From NCBI RefSeq assembly GCF_014695725.1, contig NZ_JACJOU010000031.1:124001-188000 (forward strand): a stretch of 64,000 nt of DNA. The letters run 5' to 3'. The notes beneath the pieces are model-generated. The model did no database searches, was not told where the DNA came from, and worked only from the letters and a program-made list of their open reading frames with translations. The stretch is from Microcoleus sp. FACHB-672 (GTDB taxonomy: Bacteria > Cyanobacteriota > Cyanobacteriia > Cyanobacteriales > Oscillatoriaceae). This document shows positions 1 to 10,323 of the stretch, one piece after another; within the stretch, counting starts at the first letter, position 1, and each line of letters opens with the position of its first letter. A program made the translations under genes and the position numbers.

Positions 1-927
1 TAAATTATAGGAATTTATTTACACTTTTTTAAAATTTTGCTCTAATAAACTAAATTAACTATGACTATGAGTATGAATCCCGTTTATTTAAAATAAAATT
101 CTGATGGTTCTTTGAAAAACTCATTTACTTTATGCGCGGCATTTTATAGAAATTTTATAAAAGGGTGTTAAAGAGCCTGGGATGCACCCAAGAATTTTTG
201 CACAGGTTCATTCCTGTCTATTGAGCATAAATTTTTAGTTTTGCAGCAATATAGCATAAACATTGTTTGTCTTTCTTTTGAACGAGCGAGAGCTTGTAGA
301 AGTTCTGTTGAGGAACCATTAGCAACCAATTAACAGTAAATTGGTATAAAATTGATAAAATCGCTTTTTCGCATAAACCGGCATATGTTAATTAAAAAAG
401 TGTTAGTTATTACATTCCCTTATTTCAAGGCTCAGCCTTAACCTCTGCAACCGAAGCTGTCGGCCAAGCAAAACCGGCATGAAATTAAAGCTAAGGCTTG
501 CTTATGGTTGAAAAATTAAAAATGAAGCGAAATAATTAACAAAAGGGAAAGAGCAAGAAAAAAGCAAATATTTGCATAGCTATAAATTTGTGAGAAAACC
601 CAAGAATGACGTATGGCAGTTTTCAATTCCTTGGAATCCATAGTTGACAGCTTAACTTAAATATTGTTGTCATGATTGAACTTCTTATAGCAAAAGTTAC
701 AAATACTTCTAAACCACCTGTGTGCATCTGTGGTTTATATAAAAAAAACTTGATTTCGCCAAATTCATTATTAATCCGTTACTATAAAATAAATATCACT
801 AAGTTTGTATTCAGAGCAATGCAAATTCTATAAAATTTTCCTTTCTATAAAGATTTATAAAAACAAAAAAATAATATTTTAAAGAAAATCTTAATCTTCG
901 TAATCTTTCACTCAGGGAGACGATCAG
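1..927. other. Non-coding upstream region
   Basis: This AT-rich stretch precedes the first sensory operon. I find no convincing reading frame, RNA gene or long repeat in it. It presumably holds the promoter of the kinase gene at 928. A GGGAGA ribosome-binding sequence lies just before that start, around 915-920. No GTAN8TAC motif was seen here. Confidence 0.5.
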
Positions 928-3900
928 ATGCAGCAAAAAATGAGAAAAAATAGGGAGAAAAAAACAAAATTATTCCAAGAAAAAGCCTTAACCCAAGCGC
1001 TTCTAAATTTTACTACCGGCTCAGCCATCGTAGTTGATCCTACTGGCACGATCAGAGCATTGAACAAAACAGCAGCTCAAAGAATCGGAAAAATCCCCGA
1101 TGAACTCATTGGGTTATCCCTTTACGATCTGTTACCAAGTGATATTGCCGGCACAAGAAAAACAAAATTTGACGAAGCCATTTGCACCCTTTTACCGCTA
1201 CACTTTGAAGACAAAAGCAATAATCTTTATTTTGAAAATCATATTAATCCAGTCTGGGATGGCTTACAGCTAAACGCTTTAATCGTTTATGAGCGCGATA
1301 TTACAGCCCTTAAGCAAGCAGAATCCGTAAAAGCCGGCAGTGAAAACGCAACCGGACAATATTACCGCGCCATTCTTGACGCCCAAAGCGCAACAATCTG
1401 CCGGTTTTTGATAACCGGCACCCTCACCTTCGTTAACCACGCCTGTTGCGAGTATTTTGGCAAAACATCAGAACAATTGCTAGGCGAGAACTTTTTCTCT
1501 CTTTTTCCAGAAAAAGAACGAGTGGAGATCCAACAAAACCTCGCATCCTTAACTGAAGAAAAACCCCACGAAACACTAAAGTTTTTTGCAAGCGAATCGA
1601 ACGGAAATACTCGCTGTCAAGGGTGGGCAATTCGCGGTATTTTTAACCCGGAAGGGGTGCCGGTTGAATTCCAGGCAGTCGGAGAAGATAGGACGGCACA
1701 AGTGGAAGCCGAAACAACGCTGCGAGAGAAGCAACGTCTTCTCGAACGCATTACCGAAGCCACACCCAGTATTATCTATCTTTACGATCTTATCGAGGAG
1801 CGAAACGTCTATTGCAACCGCGCGATGTTTGCAAAGTTGGGCTACACACCGGCACAGATTCAAGCAATGGGCGCGGCGTTTCTCCCCAACGTCATGCACC
1901 CTGAAGATTGGGCAAAAGTACAGATTAACTACGAGAAATTTGCCGAAGCCAAAGAGGGGGAAATTGTAGAAGGCGAGTACCGGATGCGACACGCCAATGG
2001 CGAATGGCGCTGGTTTTATAGCCGCGATACCGTTTTTGCCCGCACAGCCGATGGCTGCCCGCATCTGCTGTTGGGGATCTCTGAAGACATTACCGAACGT
2101 AAACAAACTGAGCTTGATCTGCGTTCGTCTCGGCAGATGTTGCACTTGGTCATTGATAATATTCCGCAAGCAATCTTCTGGAAAGATAGAAATTCTGTTT
2201 ACTTGGGCAGCAACCGTCTGTTTGCCAAAGATGCTGGGCTGGATTCTGTAGAAAACATTGTCGGTAAAACAGATTACGACTTCGCTTGGAAAAAAGAAGA
2301 AGCCGACTTTTTCCGCGAGTGGGACTGGCAAGTGATGGAGACAGACACCCCGCAGTATCACATGATTGAAACCCAACTTCAAGCCGATGGCAAACAAGCT
2401 TGGCTAGACACCAATAAAGTGCCCCTCCATGACGCCTCAGGAAAGGTAATTGGCATTTTAGGCACTTATGAGGATATAACTGAGCGCAAACAGATGGAGG
2501 AAGCGCTGCAAGCGAGTGAGGAGCGATTTCGTCTGTTGGTGGAGGGGGTGAAAGATTATGCAATTTATCTGCTCGACGCCCAAGGATATGTGAGCAGTTG
2601 GAATACCGGCGCAGAGCGTATCAAAGGATATTATGCCCACGAGATTGTCGGCAAGCATTTTTCTTGCTTTTACGAACCCAAAGAGCGGCAGTTAGGCAAA
2701 CCGAATCAGCAGCTAGAAACTTGCGCCGCCACAGGTCGGTTTGAAAGCGAAGGCTGGAGAATTTGCAAAAATGGTTCGCGATTTTGGGCGAGTGCGACGC
2801 TCAGTGCCTTGCGAGATGAAGTAGGGCAACTACGGGGTTTTGCAAAAGTCGTGCGCGACATCACCGAACGGAAGCAAGCAGAAGAAGCATTGCAAAAAAC
2901 CAATGAAATTTTAGGCATCAAAGTTGAAGTGCAGACCACAGAATTGCGTGTGGTGATCGAACAATTGCATCAAGAAATTGGACAGCGTACCCAGGCAGAG
3001 GCACAAGCGCAAAAAAGCCAGCAAAAGTATCGCTCAGTTGTTGATAGCCTCAAAGAAGTTATTTTCCAAACAGACACAGCGGGAGCGTGGACATTTCTTA
3101 ATCCGGCTTGGTATGAAATCACCGGCTTTAGTGTTGAGGAAAGCTTAGGAAAGTTTTTTCTTGATTTCGTCCATCCCGACGATCAGCAGTGCCAGATCGA
3201 GCTGTTTCAACTGCTAATTAACGGCCAAAAAGATTACTGCCGGCAAGAAATTCGCTACCTTACCAAGCCTAATAACAACTCGCACAGCGGCTCTATCCGA
3301 GGTGGGATCAGTGAAGCGGCTGGCGGCTACCGCTGGCTGGAAGTGTTCGCCCGTCTAAACACCGACGATCCAGACAAATTCACCGGCATCACCGGCACCC
3401 TCAACGATATTACAGAACGCAAGCAAACCGAGGCGGCGCTACGGGAAAGTGAGGAACGGTTCAGACGAGCCTTTGAAGATGTGGCCACCGGCATGGCTCT
3501 CGTGGGACTCGATGGGAGTTACTTGCAGGTAAACCGTGCGTTGTCTGAGATGCTGGGTTATTCAGAATTAGAATTAACGGCAACAACTTCCCAAGCGCTA
3601 ACTCATCCCGCAGACGTACCTCTGTGCTTGGAGATTCACCGCAACTTTGAAACCGGCCAAATCTACTGCCAGCAAGTGGAAAAGCGCTACATCCATAAGA
3701 ATGGCCACACAGTTTGGGCGCAGCTGACAAAGTCCCTGATGTATGGTGCTGAAGGTCAGCCGCTTTATTATGTCTCACAGATCCAAGACATCACCGAGCG
3801 CAAGCAGGTAGAGGCGGCGCTGCGCGAATCAGAAGTGTTTTTCCGCCAGTTAGCAGAAAATGTTGACGAAGTCTTTTGGATCGTCACTCCAGACTTCAGC

Positions 3901-5019
3901 CAGATGCTGTACGTCAGTCCGATGTATGAACAAATTTGGGGTCGGTCTTGTGAGCAGGTTTACGCCTCACCCCTCTCCTGGCTAGATGCCGTACATTTAG
4001 AAGATCGGGAGCAGTTAATGCCAGCGCTTGCCGGTTCTATGGCTAAACTTCAGTCCTCTCAATCGAGCGAGATCGTCTTAAATCAGGAGTATCGCATCAT
4101 CCGACCTGACGGATCTATCCGCTGGATTTGGGATCGCAGTTTTCCTGTTCGCAATGCAGCCGGTGAGGTTTACCGGCTCTGCCGTGTCGCTAAGGATATC
4201 ACGGGTCGCAAACAGGCAGAAGAAGAACTTCATAAGGCGCTAGCGAAAGAGAAAGAACTTAGCGAATTGCGCTCTCGATTTGTGACAATGGTTTCTCATG
4301 AATTTCGCACACCCCTGTCCACTATCTTGTCTTCTGCAGACTTACTGGAATATTATTGCCAAGAATGGCCCCTTGAGAAAACCGAGAAAAAACTCGAACA
4401 TCTCGTGCGGATTCAAACGGCTGCGGTTAATATGACTCAGTTATTAAATGATGTGCTAGTGATTGGCAGGAACGATGCCGGTAAATTGCCTTTCCACCCC
4501 ACATGGGTCGATCTTCCTACCTTCTGCTGCGATTTAATTGAAGAATTCCAAATCAGTGCCGACAAGCTCCATATCATTGAATTTGTTCAAGTTAGACCAA
4601 AGCTTTCACACAATATAGAATCTGTCTACCGCAAATTTACTGAAGTTTTGGCTGATGAAAAGCTGCTGCGGCAAATCCTCAGCAATCTGCTGTCAAACGC
4701 GCTGAAATACTCCCCCAAAAAAGGACAAATCACATTTAAACTCGCTTGTCAGCAAGCACAAGCAATCTTCCAAATCCAAGATAACGGGATTGGGATTCCG
4801 CCAGAAGACCAACAGCGACTCTTTGAGGCGTTCCATCGCGCTAAGAATGTTGGAGATATCCCAGGAAGCGGCCTAGGGTTAGCTATTGTAAAAAGAGCAG
4901 TAGATATGCACAGCGGCTATATTACAGTTAAAAGTGAAGTTGGTATGGGAACTACCTTTACAGTCGCACTGCCATTAACCAACCGGAGCAACTTTGATGA
5001 AGAAGATTCTAGTGATTGA
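928..5019 (+). CDS. Multi-PAS sensor histidine kinase (8 PAS, HisKA, HATPase)
   Basis: This 1,363-residue kinase is predicted to be soluble, as no membrane segment is visible. About eight PAS-type units occupy roughly residues 20-1105. Most end in the linker DITERKQ, which marks PAC ends. A HisKA dimerisation domain follows at about 1120-1190, with phospho-acceptor box SHEFRTPLS. The ATPase domain at about 1230-1355 has an N box (NLLSNALKYS), G1 (DNGIGIPP) and G2 (GSGLGLAIV), so it should be active. The fourth PAS (around 403-530, [20 protein letters not shown]) closely resembles one in the giant kinase at 53713-59388. The catalytic half resembles the receiver-kinase at 52593-53696. A GGGAGA sequence before ATG 928 supports the start. 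The gene overlaps the next one, so co-translation is likely. The ligand is unknown. Confidence 0.93.
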   Translation: MQQKMRKNREKKTKLFQEKALTQALLNFTTGSAIVVDPTGTIRALNKTAAQRIGKIPDELIGLSLYDLLPSDIAGTRKTKFDEAICTLLPLHFEDKSNNLYFENHINPVWDGLQLNALIVYERDITALKQAESVKAGSENATGQYYRAILDAQSATICRFLITGTLTFVNHACCEYFGKTSEQLLGENFFSLFPEKERVEIQQNLASLTEEKPHETLKFFASESNGNTRCQGWAIRGIFNPEGVPVEFQAVGEDRTAQVEAETTLREKQRLLERITEATPSIIYLYDLIEERNVYCNRAMFAKLGYTPAQIQAMGAAFLPNVMHPEDWAKVQINYEKFAEAKEGEIVEGEYRMRHANGEWRWFYSRDTVFARTADGCPHLLLGISEDITERKQTELDLRSSRQMLHLVIDNIPQAIFWKDRNSVYLGSNRLFAKDAGLDSVENIVGKTDYDFAWKKEEADFFREWDWQVMETDTPQYHMIETQLQADGKQAWLDTNKVPLHDASGKVIGILGTYEDITERKQMEEALQASEERFRLLVEGVKDYAIYLLDAQGYVSSWNTGAERIKGYYAHEIVGKHFSCFYEPKERQLGKPNQQLETCAATGRFESEGWRICKNGSRFWASATLSALRDEVGQLRGFAKVVRDITERKQAEEALQKTNEILGIKVEVQTTELRVVIEQLHQEIGQRTQAEAQAQKSQQKYRSVVDSLKEVIFQTDTAGAWTFLNPAWYEITGFSVEESLGKFFLDFVHPDDQQCQIELFQLLINGQKDYCRQEIRYLTKPNNNSHSGSIRGGISEAAGGYRWLEVFARLNTDDPDKFTGITGTLNDITERKQTEAALRESEERFRRAFEDVATGMALVGLDGSYLQVNRALSEMLGYSELELTATTSQALTHPADVPLCLEIHRNFETGQIYCQQVEKRYIHKNGHTVWAQLTKSLMYGAEGQPLYYVSQIQDITERKQVEAALRESEVFFRQLAENVDEVFWIVTPDFSQMLYVSPMYEQIWGRSCEQVYASPLSWLDAVHLEDREQLMPALAGSMAKLQSSQSSEIVLNQEYRIIRPDGSIRWIWDRSFPVRNAAGEVYRLCRVAKDITGRKQAEEELHKALAKEKELSELRSRFVTMVSHEFRTPLSTILSSADLLEYYCQEWPLEKTEKKLEHLVRIQTAAVNMTQLLNDVLVIGRNDAGKLPFHPTWVDLPTFCCDLIEEFQISADKLHIIEFVQVRPKLSHNIESVYRKFTEVLADEKLLRQILSNLLSNALKYSPKKGQITFKLACQQAQAIFQIQDNGIGIPPEDQQRLFEAFHRAKNVGDIPGSGLGLAIVKRAVDMHSGYITVKSEVGMGTTFTVALPLTNRSNFDEEDSSD

Positions 5020-5704
5020 GGACGAGCAGCCTGTTTTAACCAATATCCTAGAGATTCTCACGTCCGGAGGATTCAACTCTATCGGTGCGGATAATGGTGA
5101 GTTTGGCGTGCAGTTGGCCAGGGAAAATACCCCGGATTTGATTCTGTGCGACATCATGATGCCAGTCTTGGACGGTTATGGGGTGCTGACTCAACTGAGA
5201 TCCGAGCCGGCTACCGCAGCGATTCCTTTTATTTTTCTCACCGCCAAGGCGGATAAAACAGAACTGCGCCAGGGGATGAACTTAGGCGCAGATGACTATC
5301 TCACAAAACCTTTCCGACGCAAAGAGTTGCTCGAAGCCATTTCTACGCGGCTTGCCAAACACGCAGCGTTGATGCAGCAATATACGGCTGAACGCCAGCG
5401 TGCTGAAGCACTCAACCAAAAAATGCTGGAACTTCAGCACATGAGCGACACCCAAGAGGAACTCTTGAAGAAGCTGATTTCTGAGCTGTCCGATCCCCTC
5501 TCCAACATCAACATGGCAATTCGACTGCTGAAAAATCCCCCACCGGGAGGCCACAAAGAGCGCTATTTAGAGATTTTGCAAGAAGAATTTGAGCGCGAAA
5601 TCGCTTTACTCAATCAGGTTTCTGAGTTACAAAGTCTGCTGACGCCAGATAATATCCGCCTTCTGCGTCAATTCAACCTGCTCAATCAAAAAAGCAGGAA
5701 CTAA
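4997..5704 (+). CDS. Response regulator with a degenerate DHp-like C-terminus
   Basis: This 235-residue protein has an N-terminal receiver domain (residues 1-120) with the acidic pocket IEDE, phospho-acceptor Asp52 (LILCDIMMP), the conserved Thr/Ser (LTAK) and the Lys of YLTKPF. A coiled coil (about 125-150) leads to a segment resembling a histidine-kinase DHp helix, ISELSDPLSN. Ser162 stands where the phospho-His of an (S)HELRTPL box would be, and no ATPase domain follows. ATG 4997 lies inside the end of the upstream kinase (23-bp overlap); a TTG immediately before it is a less likely start. A paralogue with the same layout is at 51847-52569. It is probably the partner of the upstream kinase. 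The role of the His-less DHp, perhaps hetero-association with a kinase, is inference. Confidence 0.9.
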   Translation: MKKILVIEDEQPVLTNILEILTSGGFNSIGADNGEFGVQLARENTPDLILCDIMMPVLDGYGVLTQLRSEPATAAIPFIFLTAKADKTELRQGMNLGADDYLTKPFRRKELLEAISTRLAKHAALMQQYTAERQRAEALNQKMLELQHMSDTQEELLKKLISELSDPLSNINMAIRLLKNPPPGGHKERYLEILQEEFEREIALLNQVSELQSLLTPDNIRLLRQFNLLNQKSRN

Positions 5705-6186
5705 AATATGAGCTTGGTTGACGTGCAAAAGTCTAAGTACGTATGGGATTTTTACTTAAGGGGCGGGGATACCTGTTTTCCCAGAGTTGGCTTAAGCTAT
5801 ATCCAGAAGGTTTGTTTTGGCAGTTTTTCGATCAAGTTTGGATGTTGTCGATTCGAGGCAATTTCGATAGCTGAAAGCTACGCACCCCAACAAATTCAGC
5901 ATCTTGGGCAGTGGATCACGCTTTGTCGATCAAACTTACCCGCTCCTCTGCTCAATAACGAATAAACTTTTTGTAAAAAAAATTAAAGGATATTTAAAAC
6001 ATGAAAAATACAATTTCTGCATAAAATCTGTTAGAAAATGAATTTTGGTTGTTAGACAACCGAGCCTTAATTGCTGAAGGCATTTGGTGAAAAGATTAAC
6101 ACTTGTTAGGTTGCATCTATCAATATGGCGGATAAGTCTTTATGCTGTTTTCAAATCTCCCGCAGTCTTTGCACGCTAAAGGTCTG
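5705..6186. other. Intergenic region between two receiver genes
   Basis: No supported gene. An open frame of 85 codons at 5708-5965 has unusual Cys/Phe-rich composition, no recognisable family and no good ribosome-binding site, so I do not call it. The region probably carries the promoter or processing site for the following GGDEF-EAL gene. Confidence 0.4.
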
Positions 6187-7944
6187 ATGCGAAAAATTCT
6201 GGTTATTGAAGACGAGGCTCTCGTCCGCGCTAACATTCTGGAAATCCTTGAGGCCGGCGGAGAGTTTGATGCCATCGGTGCAGAGAACGGTAAGATCGGC
6301 GTGCGATTAGCCAAAGAACACCTCCCCGATTTAATTCTGTGCGACATCATGATGCCAGAACTCGACGGATATGGTGTTCTCAATGAACTCAAAACAGACG
6401 CCGCTACAGCAGCAATTCCCTTCATTTTTCTCACGGCAAGGGCGGATAAAACGGATCTGCGTCAAGGGATGAATTTAGGGGCAGACGATTATCTTACCAA
6501 GCCCTTTCGGCGCACTGAACTGTTAGGAGTGGTGGCAACCCGTCTGGAAAAGCAACTTGCTGTGCAGCACCAATATAAGACGCAGCAGATGCAATTAATG
6601 GCGTCAGTTCAGCAGTTAGAAGAAAGACTGAATTATCTGATTCATTATGACAGCCTAACGAATCTTCCCAATCAGCAATTATTGCAACAGCGGCTGCAAC
6701 AATTGCTGCTTCAAGCCTATCACCATCAACAGCAGGTGCCGATTTTATCTTTGGATTTAGATCGGTTCAACCGCATTAATGAAACCTTAGGGCACGCAGT
6801 CGGCGATCAACTTTTGAAAGCAGTCGCTAACCGGCTGATTCAATGCGTTGGAGGAGAGGCTAGCACGATCGCGCGTTTGAACGGCGATCAATTTGTGATT
6901 GTCTTGGCTCCCGGCAAGGACAATTGGGCGGCGGCAGAGAGTGCCCAGTTGATTCTTAATGCGCTTTCTCAATGTTTCGTGTTGAACGGTCATGAGATAT
7001 TTATTACAGCTTGCATTGGCATCTCCGTTTATCCAGACAATGGGCCTGATCTGAGTATGCTGCTGCAACACGCGGATGCTGCGCTGTCTCATGCACAGGA
7101 ACAAGGGGGAAATCACTTTCAGTTTTACACGCCCCAAATTAATGACTATTTCTCGAAAACGCTAGCTCTAGAAGCGAGTTTGCATTATGCGTTGGAACGC
7201 TCAGAATTTCAGGTTTACTACCAACCTCAAGTAGATTTTAAGACAGGACTGATCTCTGGTGCGGAAGCACTTTTACGTTGGGATCATCCGGAGTGGGGGT
7301 TTGTGTCGCCGGCAGAATTTATTCCCCTAGCAGAACAATCCGGCTTGATTCTGCAAATTGACCAGTGGGTTTTAGAGAGTGTTTGTACTCAGCTTGCCGA
7401 ATGGAAATCTCGTGGTTTACCGCCTTTACGCATTGCGGTGAATCTGTCAGGCCGGCAGTTTCATCATTCCAATCTGTGTGAAAATGTTGTTCGGATTTTA
7501 ACTAAAACCGGCATTAATCCTAGCTATTTGGATTTAGAATTAACCGAACGGATCATTGTGCAAAGAGTCGAAGAAAATATTACCACTTTAAAGCAACTTA
7601 AAGCTTTGGGAATTCAAATTTCTATCGATGATTTCGGCACTGGCTACTCTTCTTTAAATTACTTGAAGCAATTTCCTTTTGATACTTTAAAAATTGATCG
7701 TTGTTTTGTCTCCAATATTGCCAGTGATTCTAAAAACGCAGCGATTACCAAGGCCATGATTCAAATGGCTCACAGCTTGAATCTGAAAGTAATTGCTGAA
7801 GGCGTAGAAACTGAAGCTGAACTCGCGTTCTTAAAACAAAGTGAGTGTGATGAAATGCAGGGTTATTTATTTAGCCGGCCACTGCCAAAATCAGAATTTG
7901 AAAACCTTTTAGTATCAGGAAAATGTTTGAAAGCTTACAATTAA
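6187..7944 (+). CDS. Receiver-GGDEF-EAL protein, likely c-di-GMP phosphodiesterase
   Basis: A receiver domain occupies residues 1-120 (LVIEDE, LILCDIMMP, YLTKPF). A GGDEF-type domain (about 150-310) follows, then an EAL domain (about 325-575). The GGDEF signature is degenerate: it reads NGDQF around residues 231-235, so the catalytic Glu is Gln and cyclase activity is unlikely. The EAL domain keeps its key motifs: EALLRW, NLSGRQF, ELTE, DDFGTGYSSL and AEGVETEAEL. The expected activity is hydrolysis of cyclic di-GMP, controlled by receiver phosphorylation. I chose ATG 6187, which begins MRKILVIEDE like its paralogues; an upstream in-frame ATG at 6142 would add 15 unrelated residues. A paralogue with the same architecture lies at 50000-51772. 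Confidence 0.93.
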   Translation: MRKILVIEDEALVRANILEILEAGGEFDAIGAENGKIGVRLAKEHLPDLILCDIMMPELDGYGVLNELKTDAATAAIPFIFLTARADKTDLRQGMNLGADDYLTKPFRRTELLGVVATRLEKQLAVQHQYKTQQMQLMASVQQLEERLNYLIHYDSLTNLPNQQLLQQRLQQLLLQAYHHQQQVPILSLDLDRFNRINETLGHAVGDQLLKAVANRLIQCVGGEASTIARLNGDQFVIVLAPGKDNWAAAESAQLILNALSQCFVLNGHEIFITACIGISVYPDNGPDLSMLLQHADAALSHAQEQGGNHFQFYTPQINDYFSKTLALEASLHYALERSEFQVYYQPQVDFKTGLISGAEALLRWDHPEWGFVSPAEFIPLAEQSGLILQIDQWVLESVCTQLAEWKSRGLPPLRIAVNLSGRQFHHSNLCENVVRILTKTGINPSYLDLELTERIIVQRVEENITTLKQLKALGIQISIDDFGTGYSSLNYLKQFPFDTLKIDRCFVSNIASDSKNAAITKAMIQMAHSLNLKVIAEGVETEAELAFLKQSECDEMQGYLFSRPLPKSEFENLLVSGKCLKAYN

Positions 7945-8060
7945 AAAATAATAAAATGAAACCTAAAAAAGTTTGCGATCAAGGCGAAAATTACTTAGCA
8001 TGAGTTAATTTTTTTAAGATAAATATAGCATTTCTTACTTATATAAGGAGCAACAGATAA

Positions 8061-8093
8061 CCCCTTTTGGAGGGGGTTTGGGGGGAACCTCCC
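8061..8093. terminator. G/C-rich inverted-repeat element between convergent genes
   Basis: A run of C4, seven bases, then G5 can pair, and GGAGG near 8069 can also pair with CCTCC near 8088. It lies between the convergent GGDEF-EAL and HEAT-repeat genes, so it may end transcription, but there is no clear T tract. Similar G-rich intergenic elements are common in cyanobacteria, so it may simply be a dispersed repeat. Confidence 0.3.
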
Positions 8094-8205
8094 AATGCCT
8101 TTCTGACTTTTATATTTCTTGACAAATTGCCTAGATTATCAAAGCAGTTGAAGAAATAGGAAAATAAGCCGGCTCCAGGCTGCCGGCTCACGTCACACCC
8201 ACGCC

Positions 8206-9531
8206 TTATTCCACCACCGGCCACTCATTCAGCGCCAGAACAACGCCCGCTTTAAGCGCCGGCGTCAGTTGCTCATTAGTCGCCAACAGCTCTAATTGCT
8301 GACGGGCATTTTGAGGAGCCAGCTGCTTCAGCGCCGCAAGGGCATGAAGCCGCACCCCCACATCTAAGTCTGCCAGCAGATAAATCAGCGAATCTAAAGC
8401 CTGCCGGTGTCCCAACTGCCCCAACCCCAAGGCAATCGCTTTTCTGATGCTGGGATGCTGAATTAGGGGATGGGAAGAGTGCAGCAGATTCATCAGAATT
8501 TCAGCAGCGCGGACAGTCAGCGCCGGCAGTTCCATGCGTCCCAAAAGGGCCACGATTTCTTGACCCACTGCACACTGCGTTTGACCGACAAGCGCCTGTT
8601 GCAAATACTCCAGCGCCTCGGTGGTTCCCATCCACCCTAAAGCCCGGATCGCCTCGATTTGCAAAGGGACAGGGGTTGCGGACGAGCGCAGCACCTCAAA
8701 CAACGCCGCAGATGCCGGTGCAGTTCTGAGCCGGCCTAGTGAAATCGCCGCCTGCTGGCAAACCTCAAAATTGAAATCCCACAACCGCGCTGTCAGCAGC
8801 TTGACCAAATCCAGTTCGTTTTGCAAATCGGGACGCAAACCCAAACCCATGACAGCTTCTCGTCTCACGGGTGCAGCTAAATCGTTCAAAGCATCCACCA
8901 GCACCGGCACAATGCGCGGATCGCGGAACGCAATCAGTGCTTCAATGGCAGCAGCCCTCACCAGCGCTTGCCCGTCCTTGACAACACTCAGCAGTGGCGC
9001 AATCGTTTGAGCGTTACGAATTTGGGCGAGTGCTTTCACCGCAAACAGCCTGGACTCTTCCTCTGCTAAAAGGCTGATTAAAGCATCGATTGCCGACGCC
9101 CCTAAGTTAGCCAAAGCCCCAGATGCCATTGCGTTTAACTCCTCACTTTCAGAGGTTTTCAGCAATGCTACGAGGGCGTGAATCACTGCCGGCTGATTAA
9201 ATTCTCCCAGAATCCGACCCGCGAACCAGCGCAGTTCCAAATCGGCATCTTCATCTTCTAGAATTTCAATCAGCGGCTCAATCACTTCAGTGCCTAAACT
9301 TGGGAAAATTTTCGCAACATCCCAGCGCTCTTGAAAATCCCCCGCTTCCAAAATCTCTAACGCCCAAAGCAGCAGAATATTGAAATTTTCTTGTTCCGCC
9401 GGCTCGCATTTCTCAAGGCCACTTTTCTGATTTTCCCCCATGAGCAGCTGCTGCAAATGCTGGGTCAGTAATGACCAGTTTGCTTGCTGCTCCGCTAAAC
9501 GCGCTTGCTCTAAAATCAAAACATTTGACAT
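8206..9531 (-). CDS. HEAT-repeat (PBS-lyase-type) protein
   Basis: This 441-residue protein is built almost wholly of helical HEAT-like repeats from about residue 70 onward. Recurring units include IEPLIEILEDEDADLELRW, VIHALVALLKTSESEEL, AIDALISLLAEEE and VPVLVDALNDLAAPVRREA. Such proteins are scaffolds or chaperone-like factors; in cyanobacteria the family includes phycobilin lyase subunits and NblB-type proteins. There is no signal peptide. It is transcribed away from cobA, with the Rieske gene upstream on the same strand. Because of its place beside nitrogen genes it could be a helper of nitrite reductase (NirB-like), but I cannot confirm that from sequence. Confidence is high for the fold and low for the role. 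Confidence 0.85.
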   Translation of the reverse strand: MSNVLILEQARLAEQQANWSLLTQHLQQLLMGENQKSGLEKCEPAEQENFNILLLWALEILEAGDFQERWDVAKIFPSLGTEVIEPLIEILEDEDADLELRWFAGRILGEFNQPAVIHALVALLKTSESEELNAMASGALANLGASAIDALISLLAEEESRLFAVKALAQIRNAQTIAPLLSVVKDGQALVRAAAIEALIAFRDPRIVPVLVDALNDLAAPVRREAVMGLGLRPDLQNELDLVKLLTARLWDFNFEVCQQAAISLGRLRTAPASAALFEVLRSSATPVPLQIEAIRALGWMGTTEALEYLQQALVGQTQCAVGQEIVALLGRMELPALTVRAAEILMNLLHSSHPLIQHPSIRKAIALGLGQLGHRQALDSLIYLLADLDVGVRLHALAALKQLAPQNARQQLELLATNEQLTPALKAGVVLALNEWPVVE

Positions 9532-9852
9532 CGTTAAAGTTCAACGTTCCCAGGTGTTTTACAAAAATGCTTGCCAGAAATTAGCCTGCTGAGTTTCTGG
9601 AGTGGGATGTCCGCAAAATTTTGCCGGCCTTTAAATTAACCACGTTACTCTAAAATTATCCGGTTGAGCCGATGTTGATGTCAAACACTCATGATTTTTA
9701 TGCAAAATACTCATATTTCCAGCAGCGTTATCAGGCAGACCAATTTTATTTATATTTTAAATAAGTTTAATTTCAGCGCATTTAAACATCAAGTTTAGCT
9801 ATTTTTTATCAACAACAGCATCCCCGCAGGGATCGATGGGATGCTGCTCTCG
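9532..9852. other. Intergenic region upstream of the HEAT-repeat gene
   Basis: AT-rich, with no gene. It should contain the promoter of the minus-strand HEAT gene and, at its right end, the hairpin described at 9816-9846. Confidence 0.45.
9816..9846 (-). terminator. Hairpin after the Rieske gene
   Basis: A perfect 9-bp inverted repeat (CAGCATCCC and GGGATGCTG) with a 13-nt loop sits six bases beyond the stop codon of the minus-strand Rieske gene. Read on the minus strand, the DNA after the stem is TTGTTGAT then A-rich, so the U tract is weak. It is a plausible terminator or 3'-end stabiliser. Confidence 0.5.
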
Positions 9853-10323
9853 TTAACTCACCTTGACTAGAACAGAATCGCCCTCTATTTTAGCTTCATA
9901 GGTTTTCAGCGGTTGTTTTGCCGGCCCTTTGAGGACTTTGCCATCAGGCGCGAAGTCGGAGTCATGACAGGGACATTTCAACACTTTTTCACCGGCTTGC
10001 CACACCAAACTACAGCTTTTGTGACTGCAGGTGGGATTGACTGCTAATAAGCTGCTGGCATCCGCTGGGTTACGGATCACCAAAACTGGGCCAACGGGGA
10101 GTTGTTTGTTGAGGATTTGGCCGGCTTTATCTAATTCGGCTACGCTGCCGACGGCTTGAAATCCCGTACTGCCTGCCGCAGATTGCGGTGTGGTTGTGGA
10201 ATTGTTGGCTGATGGTGAGGATGGGTTGGTGGCTGCATTTGGAGAACACGCGGCAATTGCCACCGGCAAAGAAGTGGCTAATGCGCCGGCACCAACCCAC
10301 GTTAAAAATTCACGACGATTCAT
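9853..10323 (-). CDS. Rieske 2Fe-2S lipoprotein with Tat-type signal
   Basis: This 156-residue exported Rieske protein starts with MNRREFLTWVG, a twin-arginine pattern (RREFL), followed by a hydrophobic stretch and a lipobox-like AIAAC, so it is probably a membrane-tethered lipoprotein. The 2Fe-2S ligands are visible as CSHKSC and CPCH (Cys-x-His and Cys-x-x-His). The fold end DSVLVKV resembles small Rieske domains rather than the full cytochrome b6f subunit, which would have a longer membrane helix. The frame extends upstream to 10476, but only ATG 10323 gives a proper signal peptide. A Ser/Thr/Pro-rich linker separates the signal from the domain. The redox partner is unknown. It is divergent from cobA with about 700 bp between them. 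Confidence 0.88.
   Translation of the reverse strand: MNRREFLTWVGAGALATSLPVAIAACSPNAATNPSSPSANNSTTTPQSAAGSTGFQAVGSVAELDKAGQILNKQLPVGPVLVIRNPADASSLLAVNPTCSHKSCSLVWQAGEKVLKCPCHDSDFAPDGKVLKGPAKQPLKTYEAKIEGDSVLVKVS

Noticed and set aside
1576-2397. Long minus-strand frame (273 codons) opposite the first kinase
   Set aside because: Lies wholly antisense to well-supported PAS domains and has no family features; a shadow frame.
5708-5965. Open frame of 85 codons after the first receiver gene
   Set aside because: Odd Cys/Phe-rich composition, no recognisable family and no ribosome-binding site; likely non-coding.
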